Assembly (NCBI GenBank): GCA_020073585.1
Contig: JAIQEV010000025.1
Span: 1 to 50,183 of the forward strand
Reading direction: 5' to 3'
Source: Terriglobia bacterium
GTDB taxonomy: Bacteria > Acidobacteriota > Terriglobia > Acidiferrales > UBA7541
DNA: 50,183 nucleotides
Both the position numbers and the translations under genes were made by a program. Below are positions 25,288-34,295 of the stretch, piece after piece; the first letter of the stretch is position 1, and each line of letters begins with the position of its first letter. The notes under the pieces are model-generated. The model was not told the origin of the DNA. It saw only the letters and a program-made list of their open reading frames with translations, and ran no database searches.

Positions 25288-26726
25288 CCGATTTTCTCCT
25301 CGTCGCCTGGGTCAGCGCGCTGATCGAGATCACGCGCATCGGCTGGGTCTGCGGACTCGGCCGCCGCTGGACCCCCGGGGAAAAGCTCAAGCTGCTCTTT
25401 GCCGGCTACAACGGCACGCGCAACACCGGCGCCGACGTGCGCGTCGAGGAGATGCTGCGCCAGGTGCGCCACGTCCTCGGCGCCGAGCACGTGGACTTCA
25501 GCGTCATGACCCAGAACTTCGAGCGCACCCGCGGCTATTTCGCGGGCACCCGCCAGGTGCACCTCCCCGACGTCTACCCGCCGTTTCTCTTCCGCGAGGT
25601 GCGCGCCAATCACGGAGTCATCGCCTGCGAAGGCTCGATGTTCAAGAGCAAGTTCGCCAACGCCCTCACCACCATGATGATCGGCTCGCTGGGCATTGCC
25701 TCTGCCGAGAACAAGCTTTCCCTGGGCTACGGTGCCGAAGCCGGGCACATGGATGCGCTCCTCGAGCGCATGTGCGCGCGCTACGTCCGTGATTCGCTGA
25801 TCATCACCCGCAATCCCGAATCGCAAACTCTTCTCAGCCGCCTCGGCATTCCCACCGAGCTCGGTACGGACACCGCCTGGACTTTCGAGCCGCACCCGCC
25901 CGAATACGGCCGCCAGGCGCTGCGCGCCGCGGGCTGGGATGAGAAGACTCCGGTCCTCGTCCTGTGCCCCATCCACCCCTTCTGGTGGCCGGTGAAGGCT
26001 TCCATCGCCAAGTATCTGGCGCGCGTCACCACCGGCGCATTCCAGGACAGCCAGTACCGCACCGTCTATTTCCACGAGTCCGGCGCCGAAGTGGACGCCA
26101 AGTACCGCCACTACATCTCCGCCTTTGCCCGCGCCACCGCGGCCTTCCGCGAGCGCCACAATGTCTTTCCGGTGCTGGTAGCCATGGAGCGGCTCGACGC
26201 CCGCGCCTGCCGCGACGTCGCCGCGCAGCTTCCCGGCGCTCCGGTGCTCACCTCCGACGACTACGACATGTTCCAGCTCGTCAGCATCCTGCGGCAGTGC
26301 TCGCTCATGGTCTCCTCGCGCTATCACGGCATCGTCACCTCCATGCCCGGCCTGGTCGCCTCTGCCGGCGTCACCATGGACGAGCGCATCCGCAACCTCA
26401 TGACCGAGCGCGGCCACCAGCATCTCTTCCTCACCGTGGATGATCCGCAGCTCGAGCCCAAGCTGCTGGCCGTTCTCGAGCGCCTGCACGCCGAGCAGGA
26501 CACCGTGCGCGAGGGCATTGCGCGCACCGTCGTGCGCAACCTCAAGGTCATGGCGCGCATGGGCGTCTTCCTCGAGGACGCCGTCCGCCGCCAGTACCCC
26601 GAATTTCCGCTGCGCAGCGGCGTGCTCCGCTGGGAAGACTATCTCCCGCCGCTCAGCCCCAATCTGCGCGCGCTCGCCGAGCGCTGCGATTCCGCTCCGG
26701 AGCTCGCGCGCGCCGCGCAATCCTGA
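25284..26726 (+). CDS. Polysaccharide pyruvyl transferase family protein
   Basis: 480 aa, ATGA overlap with the preceding gene. After a hydrophobic N-terminal helix (about 3-22) comes [25 protein letters not shown], the glycine/Asn-rich opening of the PF04230 family, and later [22 protein letters not shown], the matching C-terminal motif. Members add ketal pyruvate to sugars of cell-surface polymers or act on related polyisoprenoid or glycan substrates. Here the gene sits between acyl reductases and an acyl-AMP ligase, so a lipid-linked sugar or glycerol acceptor is plausible. The family is diverse; transfer of pyruvate is assumed, not shown. Confidence 0.78.
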   Translation: MTDFLLVAWVSALIEITRIGWVCGLGRRWTPGEKLKLLFAGYNGTRNTGADVRVEEMLRQVRHVLGAEHVDFSVMTQNFERTRGYFAGTRQVHLPDVYPPFLFREVRANHGVIACEGSMFKSKFANALTTMMIGSLGIASAENKLSLGYGAEAGHMDALLERMCARYVRDSLIITRNPESQTLLSRLGIPTELGTDTAWTFEPHPPEYGRQALRAAGWDEKTPVLVLCPIHPFWWPVKASIAKYLARVTTGAFQDSQYRTVYFHESGAEVDAKYRHYISAFARATAAFRERHNVFPVLVAMERLDARACRDVAAQLPGAPVLTSDDYDMFQLVSILRQCSLMVSSRYHGIVTSMPGLVASAGVTMDERIRNLMTERGHQHLFLTVDDPQLEPKLLAVLERLHAEQDTVREGIARTVVRNLKVMARMGVFLEDAVRRQYPEFPLRSGVLRWEDYLPPLSPNLRALAERCDSAPELARAAQS

Positions 26727-26731
26727 TTCCC

Positions 26732-28456
26732 ATGCCCAATTTTCTCGAAAACATCTTTGCGCAGCTCCAGCGGGCCACGGACCGCGTGGTCCTGCAGGAG
26801 CTGCACGCCGGGGGTCTGACCGGCGTGCGGGGCGGGGAACTCCTCGAACTGGTGCGCCGCGCCCGCGCCTTTTTGCGCCGTGCCGGCCTCCAGCCCGGCG
26901 ACCGCTGCGCCCTGCTCGGCCCCAACTCCATCCGCTGGATTGCGCTGGACCTCGCGCTGATGGCCGAAGGCGTCGTGGTCATCCCCCTCTATGCGCGCCA
27001 GGCTCCCGCCGAGCTTGCCGCCATGCTCCAGGACGCCCAGCCCCGCTTTCTCTTCTGCAGTGACGCGCCGCTCGGCGAAGGCATCGCCGCTCTGTGGCCG
27101 CCCAGCGGGCCGCAACTTCCGCCGCGCGTGCTCTTCGAGGAAGTCCTGCGCGAAGACGCCGCCGGCGCGGCCATCCCCGATGCGCCCGTGGCCCTGCAGG
27201 ATTCCGCGCTCCTGACCATCATCTACACCTCCGGCACTTCGGGCGAGGCCAAGGGCGTGTGCCTGAATCTCGGCAACGTCAACCACATGCTCGGCTGCAC
27301 CACCGCGCGCCTGAACCAGCTCATGGCTTCGGCATCCCGCCCCGACCGCGTCTTCCACTATTTGCCCTTCAATTTTGCCGGTTCGTGGATACTGCTGCTC
27401 TCCTGCCTCGCGCGCGAGAGCCAGCTCGCGCTCTCCATGGACCTCACGCGCCTCGCGGACGACATGCGCCTCGCCGCCCCGGACTATTTCCTGAACGTGC
27501 CCACGCTGCTCGAGCGCGTGCGCCGCGGCGTCGAGGAGGCCATCGCCAAGCGCGGCACGCCCATCCGCGCGCTCTTTGCCCGCGCGCGCGACGCCTGGCA
27601 GCGCCAGCACGCCGGGCGCGGCCAGGCCTTCGACGGCGTCTGGTTCGATCTCGGCCGCATGCTCATCTTTTCCAAAATCCGCGCGCGCTTCGGCCCCCAT
27701 TTGCGCGCCATCATTTGCGGCTCCGCGCCCCTGGCCCCGGAGACCCAGCAGTTCTTCCACATGCTCGGCATCCCCGTCCTGCAGGTCTACGGGCTCACGG
27801 AAACCACCGCCATCTGCACCATGGACGATCCGCGCCAGCCTCCCGAGCCCGGCTTCGTGGGCCCGGCCATCCCGGGGATCGAGATGAAGACCGGGGAGCA
27901 CGAGGAGATCCTCGTCCGCGGCCCGCACATCTTCCCCGGTTACTGGAAGCGTCCGGAAGAGACGGCGCGCGTGCTGCACGACGGCTGGTTCCACACCGGC
28001 GACCAGGGCGAGGTCAACGTGCGCGGCAACTGGCGCATCGTCGGCCGCCTCAAGAACCTCATCATTCTCAATTCCGGCCACAACATCGCTCCCGAGCCCA
28101 TCGAGGAGAAGCTGCAGCAGCTTCTCCCCGCCGCGCAACAGGTGGTCCTGGTGGGCAACGGCCGCGGTTACCTCGGTGTGCTGGTCAGCGGCGCCGTCGA
28201 GGAATCCGCCGTACAGGCCGCGCTCGACGCCCTCAATCCGGGTTTGCCGCATTACCGCCAAGTGCGCGCCTTCCGCGTCCTCGGCGAAGCCTTTACCCCC
28301 GAAAATGGCCTGCTCACCGCCAACGGCAAGCTCCGCCGCGACGCCATCAACTCCCGCTTCGCTTCCGAAATCAATGCCATGTACGATGTCACAGGTGGCC
28401 GCGAAGCGGTCGGCAAGCAAGGTGGCCGCGAAGCGGCCAACAGGAAGCCGGCATGA
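26732..28456 (+). CDS. Acyl-AMP ligase (long-chain acyl-CoA/ACP synthetase family)
   Basis: 574 aa, five bases after the preceding stop. ANL-superfamily motifs: IIYTSGTSGEAKG (phosphate loop), VLQVYGLTETTAICT, DGWFHTGDQGEVN and GRLKNLIILNSGHNIAPEPIEE, then the late lysine region TANGKLRRDAI. It activates a fatty acid as acyl-adenylate and passes it to CoA or a carrier. The last 20 residues contain GGREAVG and GGREAAN, encoded by two tandem copies of the dispersed palindrome, so the natural C-terminus was probably near YDVT. The ATGA stop overlap couples it to the enoyl-CoA hydratase. Confidence 0.9.
   Translation: MPNFLENIFAQLQRATDRVVLQELHAGGLTGVRGGELLELVRRARAFLRRAGLQPGDRCALLGPNSIRWIALDLALMAEGVVVIPLYARQAPAELAAMLQDAQPRFLFCSDAPLGEGIAALWPPSGPQLPPRVLFEEVLREDAAGAAIPDAPVALQDSALLTIIYTSGTSGEAKGVCLNLGNVNHMLGCTTARLNQLMASASRPDRVFHYLPFNFAGSWILLLSCLARESQLALSMDLTRLADDMRLAAPDYFLNVPTLLERVRRGVEEAIAKRGTPIRALFARARDAWQRQHAGRGQAFDGVWFDLGRMLIFSKIRARFGPHLRAIICGSAPLAPETQQFFHMLGIPVLQVYGLTETTAICTMDDPRQPPEPGFVGPAIPGIEMKTGEHEEILVRGPHIFPGYWKRPEETARVLHDGWFHTGDQGEVNVRGNWRIVGRLKNLIILNSGHNIAPEPIEEKLQQLLPAAQQVVLVGNGRGYLGVLVSGAVEESAVQAALDALNPGLPHYRQVRAFRVLGEAFTPENGLLTANGKLRRDAINSRFASEINAMYDVTGGREAVGKQGGREAANRKPA
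28393..28441 (-). repeat. Two tandem palindromes at the end of the acyl-AMP ligase gene
   Basis: A 17-bp unit (AGGTGGCCGCGAAGCGG) at 28393-28409 is repeated exactly at 28420-28436, 27 bp apart; each is the core of a minus-strand copy of the window palindrome (TTGGCCGCTTCGCGGCCAC type). Both are read in frame without a stop. Confidence 0.75.
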
Positions 28457-29256
28457 AATCCTTTACGGGCAAAACGCTGCGCTGGGAATTGCGCGAGGGA
28501 ATCCTCGAACTCACGCTCGACCACGAGCCCGCCAACGAGATCGGTTCGGAGATGCTCGCGGAGCTCGAGAAATTTGCTGCCGCGCTCGAAGCGCTCTCTT
28601 CCGAAGCCAGCGTCTGCATCATCGCCAGTGCCCGCAAGCACGGCTTTTCCGCGGGCGCCGACCTGCGCGAGCTGTATCACGCTGCCGCGCCGCTCCCCGA
28701 AAAAGAGCGCCTGGCGGGCGTGCGCAACTTCCTCGAGCGCATCCACAAGGTCCTGAACGCCATTGACGCCGCTCCCCTCGTCACCATCGCCGCGGTGCAC
28801 GGCGTCTGTTTCGGCGGCGGCCTCGAGCTGGCTCTGGCCTGCGACCTCATCGTCGCCGACAAGATGGCCCGTTTCGCCTTTCCCGAGCTGCGCCTCGGCC
28901 TGATCCCCGGTTTCGGCGGCATCCCGCGCCTCAAACGCGACTTGGGCAATGCCTTTGTGCGCGATCTCCTGCTCACCGGCCGCAGCGTGAACGCCGCGCG
29001 CGCCCAGGCCGTGGGCCTCGTCGCGCAGCTCGCCGGCGAAGGCGAAGCCCTCCGCCTGGCGCGCTCCACCGCCGCGCAGATCGCCAAGTTCGACCCCGGC
29101 ACGCGCATCGCCGCCAAGAGATTCATCAAGCCCATTCCCTACGACGAGCTGCGCCGCGAAATCGACATCTTCTGCGAACTCTTCATGCGTCCTGCGGTCA
29201 TGGCCGGCCTCAAGAAATTCGTCGACTCTTCCGACGCCATGCCTTATCTGCCCTGA
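28453..29256 (+). CDS. Enoyl-CoA hydratase/isomerase family protein
   Basis: 267 aa, starting inside the ATGA overlap with the ligase gene. Crotonase fold with both oxyanion-hole segments: HGFSAGADLRELY and VHGVCFGGGLELALACDLIVAD, then PELRLGLIPGFGG, where the Glu matches a catalytic position of hydratases. C-terminal helices include IAAKRFIKPIPYDELRREID. It hydrates or isomerises an enoyl thioester; within this cluster it may set or remove a double bond or act on a carrier-bound intermediate rather than run beta-oxidation. No thiolase or acyl-CoA dehydrogenase accompanies it. Confidence 0.9.
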   Translation: MKSFTGKTLRWELREGILELTLDHEPANEIGSEMLAELEKFAAALEALSSEASVCIIASARKHGFSAGADLRELYHAAAPLPEKERLAGVRNFLERIHKVLNAIDAAPLVTIAAVHGVCFGGGLELALACDLIVADKMARFAFPELRLGLIPGFGGIPRLKRDLGNAFVRDLLLTGRSVNAARAQAVGLVAQLAGEGEALRLARSTAAQIAKFDPGTRIAAKRFIKPIPYDELRREIDIFCELFMRPAVMAGLKKFVDSSDAMPYLP

Positions 29257-29356
29257 TCTCCGCCGCCCGCCTCTTTACTGTTAGGGACCCTGCTTGCCGC
29301 AAACGCCCGCGAACGTGGCATGGTTATTAGTACCCCGGCCACGCCATCGCACTGTA

Positions 29357-29405
29357 CGGACAAGCATTCCCCGGTAATCCCGGGAAGCGAATCGTCCCTT
29401 GTCCG
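29357..29405 (+). promoter_or_regulatory. Structured leader upstream of the CocE-type hydrolase
   Basis: Outer arms CGGACAAG (29357-29364) and CTTGTCCG (29398-29405) enclose an inner TTCCC/GGGAA hairpin. The ribosome site GGGAGGAG follows a few nt later. No known riboswitch class is recognised; it could be an attenuator, mRNA stabiliser or dyad operator. Confidence 0.4.
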
Positions 29406-29423
29406 CAGCAGGGAGGAGCCTTC

Positions 29424-31283
29424 ATGCGCAGTACCGTTCTCCGAGGAATCGCCGCGATTCTCCTTTGCTTTTGCGGCGCGCACGCGGCTTCCGCGCAGCT
29501 CTCCGTGGCCTCCTTTCCGGCCCCCGCGCCGAAGTATGCAATCCGCGTCGAAAAGAGCGTGCGCGTGCCCATGCGCGACTCCGTGCTCCTCTCCACCGAT
29601 CTCTATTTTCCCGTGACCGCGAATCCCGTTGACCGCTTCGCGGTCACTAAGATGAAAGACCGCTTTCCCGTCATTCTCATCCGCACCCCCTACGACAAGA
29701 ACGCCGACTGGAATGTCGCCAACGCCCGCCGCTTTGCCGCTCAGGGCTACGTCGTCGCCGTTCAGGATGTGCGCGGAAAATACGAATCCGGCGGCAGCTT
29801 CACCGTTTCCGCCGCGGACACCGACGACGGCACGGCTACTGTCGAGTGGCTGACCGAACAGCCCTGGTCCACCGGAAAGGTCGGCACCACCGGCTGCTCC
29901 TATTCCGGCGAAAACCAGGTGGAGATGGCCAAGAACCGCAGCGTGCACCATCTGGCGATGATCCCCCAGGCCGCCAGCGGCGCCCTGCAGTATTTCGGCG
30001 CGCGGCGCGGCGGCGCCTTCGAGCTGGCCGCCAGCGCGGACTGGTTTCTCTCGAACGGCGTCAAGGAGCGGCCGCGGCCCGCGCCCGGCGCTTCCCGTCC
30101 GCCCGAGTTCACTCCTCCGAAAGTGGACTGGCCCGTGCTCTTGCGCAGCCTGCCGCTGAAGGGCCTGATGAGCCGCGCGGGCATGCCCGCGACGGATTGG
30201 GACGACTTCGTCGCGCATCCCGAGGGCGATCCCTGGTGGCGCACCCTCGGCTACGTCACCAGCGAGGACAAGTTCGACGTTCCGGCCCTGTTCGTGGACT
30301 CCTGGTACGACTACGGCGCGGGCGACACCTTCCGCCTCCTGGATCTGCTGCAGAAAAACAGCGAGAGCCAGCTCGCCCGCGAAAATCAGTTCGTCGTCAT
30401 CGCCCCGACGACGCACTGCCGCTACGAGCAGGCCACCGAGCACACCGTGGTCGGCGCGCGCGATTTCGGCGACGCGCGCTTCGATTTCTTCGGCCTCTAT
30501 CTCGCCTGGTTCGACCACTGGCTCAAGGGCGTGGACAACGGCGTCGAAAAAATGCCCAAGGTGCAGTTCTACGTCATGGGCAAGAATGCGTGGCGCGCCG
30601 AAAACGAGTGGCCCCTGGCGCGCACCCAGTTCATGCATCTCTACCTTAGCAGCGAGGGGCACGCCAACGGCCGCTTCGGCGACGGCGTTCTTTCCCTCGA
30701 CCGCCCCGCCGAGGAAACCCCCGATCACTTTGCCTACGATCCGCGCTCCCCCGTGCCCTCCACCGGCGGACCGGACTGGGGCGCGGCCCTCGGCGACCTG
30801 AAATCTGGCGCCGTGGATCAATCCGACGTCGAGATGCGCCAGGACGTCCTCGTTTACTCCACCCCGCTCCTCGAAAAGGGCGCCGAAGTGACCGGCCCGG
30901 TCGAAGTCGTCCTCTACGTCTCTTCGGACGCTCCGGACACGGATTTCACCTCCAAGCTCGTGGACGTCTATCCCGATGGCACCCCCTACAACGTGCAGGA
31001 AGGCATCCAGCGCGCCCGCTACCGCGAGGGCTACGATAAGCCGGTGTTCCTGAAACCCGGCGAAACCTACGAGCTGCACATCAACCTCAACGCCACCAGC
31101 AATTATTTCGGTCCCGGCCATCGCATCCGCCTGGAAGTCTCTTCCAGCAACTTCCCGCGCTTCGATCGCAACCTCAACACCGGCGGCGCCAACTTCGACG
31201 AGGCCGTCTGGCACGTCGCCCGCAACACCATTCACCACTCCGGCTCTCACGTCTCCTATATCCTTCTGCCGGTCATCCCCTGA
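29424..31283 (+). CDS. Secreted CocE/NonD-family alpha/beta hydrolase
   Basis: 619 aa with a signal peptide (residues 1-24, ending ASAQ) and GGGAGGAG before the ATG. X-Pro dipeptidyl-peptidase S15/CocE fold: PVILIRTPYDKN, VQDVRGKYESGG, and GTTGCSYSGENQ with the nucleophilic Ser; FVDSWYDYG and IAPTTHCRYE supply the probable Asp and His. The C-terminal jelly-roll domain (about 440-619) has DTDFTSKLVDVYPDG and PGHRIRLEVSSSNFPRFDRN. It hydrolyses an ester or amide outside the cytoplasm. Residues about 69-75 (VDRFAVT) come from an in-frame palindrome copy, lengthening a surface loop. It interrupts the lipid cluster with its own leader, so a lipid-related substrate is possible but unproven. Confidence 0.9.
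   Translation: MRSTVLRGIAAILLCFCGAHAASAQLSVASFPAPAPKYAIRVEKSVRVPMRDSVLLSTDLYFPVTANPVDRFAVTKMKDRFPVILIRTPYDKNADWNVANARRFAAQGYVVAVQDVRGKYESGGSFTVSAADTDDGTATVEWLTEQPWSTGKVGTTGCSYSGENQVEMAKNRSVHHLAMIPQAASGALQYFGARRGGAFELAASADWFLSNGVKERPRPAPGASRPPEFTPPKVDWPVLLRSLPLKGLMSRAGMPATDWDDFVAHPEGDPWWRTLGYVTSEDKFDVPALFVDSWYDYGAGDTFRLLDLLQKNSESQLARENQFVVIAPTTHCRYEQATEHTVVGARDFGDARFDFFGLYLAWFDHWLKGVDNGVEKMPKVQFYVMGKNAWRAENEWPLARTQFMHLYLSSEGHANGRFGDGVLSLDRPAEETPDHFAYDPRSPVPSTGGPDWGAALGDLKSGAVDQSDVEMRQDVLVYSTPLLEKGAEVTGPVEVVLYVSSDAPDTDFTSKLVDVYPDGTPYNVQEGIQRARYREGYDKPVFLKPGETYELHINLNATSNYFGPGHRIRLEVSSSNFPRFDRNLNTGGANFDEAVWHVARNTIHHSGSHVSYILLPVIP
29628..29647 (+). repeat. Dispersed palindrome, exact consensus copy inside the hydrolase gene
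   Basis: GTTGACCGCTTCGCGGTCAC, hairpin GTGACCGC/GCGGTCAC type, read as VDRFAVT in frame. Confidence 0.75.
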
Positions 31284-31305
31284 CGCGGCGGCGGGCCGCG
31301 CCGCT

Positions 31306-31333
31306 GCCCAGGCGGCTTTCCGCCACCCTGGGC
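31306..31333 (+). terminator. GC-rich hairpin after the hydrolase gene
   Basis: GCCCAGG-CGG-CTTT-CCG-CCACCCTGGGC folds into a stable stem 23 bp after the stop codon. No T-run follows, so termination would be factor-assisted or weak. Confidence 0.45.
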
Positions 31334-31398
31334 CCCGAAAGCCCGCACCGCCGCCCCCGCCGCCTCTCCTTTCGCTTTTCCATCTCTCGCGGGGATGA

Positions 31399-31404
31399 TA
31401 AATT
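31399..31404 (+). promoter_or_regulatory. Leaderless-type -10 box of the ACP gene
   Basis: TAAATT ends 7 nt before the ATG at 31412 in a short AT-rich patch; no Shine-Dalgarno precedes the gene. It implies that the ACP-ligase-kinase-acyltransferase half of the cluster has its own promoter. Confidence 0.4.
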
Positions 31405-31411
31405 TATCTAT

Positions 31412-31654
31412 ATGCGCACACTGGAGCAGACCACGCAGGAAGTCCTGGCCCTGGCGGCGCAGCATTTCCACGTGCCCCTGGAAACGCTGGCCCCCAACGA
31501 CGATTTCTTCAAAAAGCTCGGCATTGACAGCCTGCAGGCCCTCGAGCTGCTCACCCGCCTGGAAAACCATTTCGGCATCGAGCTCCCCGACTACGAAGTG
31601 CAGGGCGTCAGCGATTTCCGCACTCTCGCCGACCGCATCCAGGCCCGCCTGTAA
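31412..31654 (+). CDS. Dedicated acyl carrier protein
   Basis: 80 aa, acidic, four-helix ACP. The phosphopantetheine site is [10 protein letters not shown] with Ser40. Helix I ([15 protein letters not shown]) and helix III ([12 protein letters not shown]) are typical. It differs from a housekeeping AcpP (no DSLDTVE/LVMALEEEF) and is not next to fab genes, so it probably serves the lipid cluster: the following acyl-AMP ligase overlaps its stop codon (TAATG). The start codon sits in an AT-rich patch behind a TAAATT box. It would need activation by a phosphopantetheinyl transferase encoded elsewhere. Confidence 0.93.
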   Translation: MRTLEQTTQEVLALAAQHFHVPLETLAPNDDFFKKLGIDSLQALELLTRLENHFGIELPDYEVQGVSDFRTLADRIQARL

Positions 31655-33363
31655 TGCTGGACCTCACCAAGTATGAGTCGCTCGGCGCGGCTCTCAAGGA
31701 CGCCCTCGGCCGCTTTGCCGGGGAAGTCTGTCTGATCGAGGCCGACCGCGAAAAAGAGAAAGAGCGCCTCACCTACCGCGATTTCCAGCAGCGCGCCTTC
31801 CCGCTCGCCCGGGCCCTGCAGGACGCCGGTTTCGCCGCCGCCGATCGCGCCTCCATCATCATGACCAATCAGTCCAAGTGGCTGATTTCCGCGGCGGCCA
31901 TCTTCTTCCGCGGCGGCGTGCTCGTGCCCCTCGACTACAAGCTCACCCCCGCCGAGCACTGGCAGCTCCTGAAGCACTCCGGCGCCACCGTGCTGATCAC
32001 CGAATATCCCATCTGGCGGCAGCTCGCCGCCGCGCCCGGCCGCGCCGCAAGCGCCGTGCGCACCGTCCTCGTCAGTGAAGCCCCGCCCAACGCCGATCTC
32101 GCCGGTGCGCAGCGCTGGGAAGAGTTCCGCGGCGCGGGCGCGCCGGAGTTTCTCCCGCGTAAGCGCAGCGACGCAGCCTGCATCGTCTATTCCTCGGGTA
32201 CCGGCGGCCAGCCCAAGGGCTGCATCATGACCCACGAGAACTATCTCGCGCAGTGCGTCGCCCTCACCGCGCTCTATCCCTTCTGGCCCGGCGTGCGCTA
32301 TCTGAGCATTCTCCCCACCAACCACGCCATCGATTTCATGGTCGGCTTCATCGGCCCGTTCACCTGCGGCGCCGCCGTCGTGCACCTGCGCACCCTCCGC
32401 CCCGAGTACGTCCGCGAGGCTTTCCCGAAGTACAAGATCACCTACGTCAGCCTGGTGCCGCTGGTCCTGAAAAATCTGCAGAAGGGCCTGCAGGCGCGCT
32501 TCGCCGCGCTGCCCGCGGGGAAGCGCCGGGTGTTCCACGCGCTCGTCGCGCTGAACAAGCTCTTCACCCGCGGCCGCCCGCGCCTGGCCCTCAGCCGCCT
32601 GCTGCTTAAGCAGGTGCACGCCGCGTTCGGCGGCGAACTCCGCGCCATCATCGTCGGCGGCGCCTTCACCGAGCCGCGGACCCTGCAATTCTTCTATGAC
32701 CTGGGCATTCCCGTGGCCAACGGTTACGGCCTCACCGAGGCCTGCACGGCCATCACCGTGAACGACCTGAAGCCCTTTCGCGCGGACACTGTCGGCAAGC
32801 CGTTGCCCGGCGTGGAAATTCGCATCGTCCAGCCGGATGCCGGCGGCATCGGCGAAGTCGCCGTGCGCGGACGCACCGTCATGTCCGGCTACCTCAACGC
32901 GCCGGAGCTGACCGCGGAAACCATCGTGGACGGCTGGCTGATGACCGGCGACCTCGGCCGCATCGACGCCGGCGGCCACCTGCAGCTCTTCGGCCGCAAG
33001 AAAAACATGATCGTCACCGAGGAAGGCAAGAACATCTACCCCGAGGACATCGAAAACGTTTTCGAGGGCCTCCCGGTGAAGGAGTTCTGCGTCTTTGCCG
33101 CCAACTACATTTGGCCGCGCCGCTCCATGAGCGGCGAGCAGCTCGTCCTGGTGCTGTCTCTCGAGCCCGGGCACTCCTTCACCCCCGAGCTGCTGCGCGA
33201 AATCAACGCCCGCAACGCCCGCCTGCTCAATTACAAACGCATTCATGGCGTGGTATTGTGGGCCGAGGATTTTCCCCGTACGGCCTCGTTGAAGATCAAA
33301 CGCAATCTTCTCGCCGAGCGGCTCGCGCAACTCGACCGCGACACCGCCGTTCGGCCCCTGTGA
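31654..33363 (+). CDS. Acyl-AMP ligase / acyl-ACP synthetase
   Basis: 569 aa, TAATG overlap with the ACP gene, which points to loading of that ACP. ANL motifs: [44 protein letters not shown] and [24 protein letters not shown], and the late lysine near [12 protein letters not shown]. It forms acyl-AMP from ATP and a fatty acid and transfers the acyl group to a thiol. It is clearly different in sequence from the first ligase of the cluster (26732-28456), so two acyl chains or two steps are probably served. Confidence 0.92.
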   Translation: MLDLTKYESLGAALKDALGRFAGEVCLIEADREKEKERLTYRDFQQRAFPLARALQDAGFAAADRASIIMTNQSKWLISAAAIFFRGGVLVPLDYKLTPAEHWQLLKHSGATVLITEYPIWRQLAAAPGRAASAVRTVLVSEAPPNADLAGAQRWEEFRGAGAPEFLPRKRSDAACIVYSSGTGGQPKGCIMTHENYLAQCVALTALYPFWPGVRYLSILPTNHAIDFMVGFIGPFTCGAAVVHLRTLRPEYVREAFPKYKITYVSLVPLVLKNLQKGLQARFAALPAGKRRVFHALVALNKLFTRGRPRLALSRLLLKQVHAAFGGELRAIIVGGAFTEPRTLQFFYDLGIPVANGYGLTEACTAITVNDLKPFRADTVGKPLPGVEIRIVQPDAGGIGEVAVRGRTVMSGYLNAPELTAETIVDGWLMTGDLGRIDAGGHLQLFGRKKNMIVTEEGKNIYPEDIENVFEGLPVKEFCVFAANYIWPRRSMSGEQLVLVLSLEPGHSFTPELLREINARNARLLNYKRIHGVVLWAEDFPRTASLKIKRNLLAERLAQLDRDTAVRPL

Positions 33364-33392
33364 GGAGCTTGCCGGCGCTTCGTGAAGGAACT

Positions 33393-34295
33393 GTGAAGGA
33401 ACGCTTCTTCGCCATCGTGAATCCCGCCGCCGGCGGCGGCCGCTCCGCCAAGCTGGCTGGCCCCGCGCTCGCGCGCCTGCGCGATGCGGGCGTGCGCGTG
33501 GACGTCATCGCTTCCACCGGACCCGGCCACGCCGTCGAGCTGGCCCACGAGGGCTACCGGCAGGGCTACCGCAAGTTTCTGGCCGTGGGCGGCGACGGCA
33601 CGGCCCACGAAATCGTCAACGGCATCTTCGCCGCGGACCCGGCTCCCGAGCGCGTGGCGCTGGCTTTCCTCCCCCTCGGCACGGGCAACTCCTTTCTCCG
33701 CGATTTCTCCGAAAACGGCGCGGAGGCCGCCATGCAGGCGCTCCTCGCGGGCCGCACGCGCCGCTGCGATCTTCTCCGCCTCACGCACGCCGCGGGCGCC
33801 CTCTATTCCCTCAATCTCCTGAGCGTGGGTTTCACTGCCGACGTGGGCGCGCTCGCCAACCGCCGCTTCAAGCGCCTCGGCGAACTCGGCTATCTGCTCG
33901 GCGTTTTCGTGCGCGTCCTGCAGTTGCACCGCCGCGCCTTCGCGTTACGCTGCGACGCCGACACCGACTGGGACCAGCGCCGCTGCCTGTTCCTCACCTT
34001 CTGCAACAGCAAATACACCGGCGGCACCATGCTCATCGCTCCCCAGGCCGATCCCACTGACGGCCTCATCGAGTATGTGCGCTGGGGGCCCATCGGCCGC
34101 CTCGCCCTGCTGCGCATGCTCCCCCGCCTCTATGACGGCACGCACCTCGCCCATCCCCTGGCCTCCCGCCGCGCCGTGCGCCGCGTGGAATTCAATCTTC
34201 CCGCGCCCGTCGACGTTCTCGTGGACGGCGAGGTATTCACCCTCGACTGCCGCTCCCTGGACATTCTTCCCGCCGCCGTGGACGTTTACATATGA
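33393..34295 (+). CDS. Diacylglycerol kinase-like lipid kinase (DagK/YegS family)
   Basis: 300 aa from the GTG at 33393; a GTG at 33360 in frame, overlapping the previous stop, would add 11 residues and could be the coupled start. Motifs: FFAIVNPAAGGGRSAKLA, FLAVGGDGTAHEIVNGI (GGDGT nucleotide site) and LPLGTGNSFLRDF. The C-terminal beta-sandwich ends VDGEVFTLDCRSLDILP. It phosphorylates a diacylglycerol or related lipid (possibly a sphingoid or ether lipid) using ATP at the membrane surface. The ATGA overlap joins it to the plsC-like gene. Confidence 0.92.
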   Translation: MKERFFAIVNPAAGGGRSAKLAGPALARLRDAGVRVDVIASTGPGHAVELAHEGYRQGYRKFLAVGGDGTAHEIVNGIFAADPAPERVALAFLPLGTGNSFLRDFSENGAEAAMQALLAGRTRRCDLLRLTHAAGALYSLNLLSVGFTADVGALANRRFKRLGELGYLLGVFVRVLQLHRRAFALRCDADTDWDQRRCLFLTFCNSKYTGGTMLIAPQADPTDGLIEYVRWGPIGRLALLRMLPRLYDGTHLAHPLASRRAVRRVEFNLPAPVDVLVDGEVFTLDCRSLDILPAAVDVYI

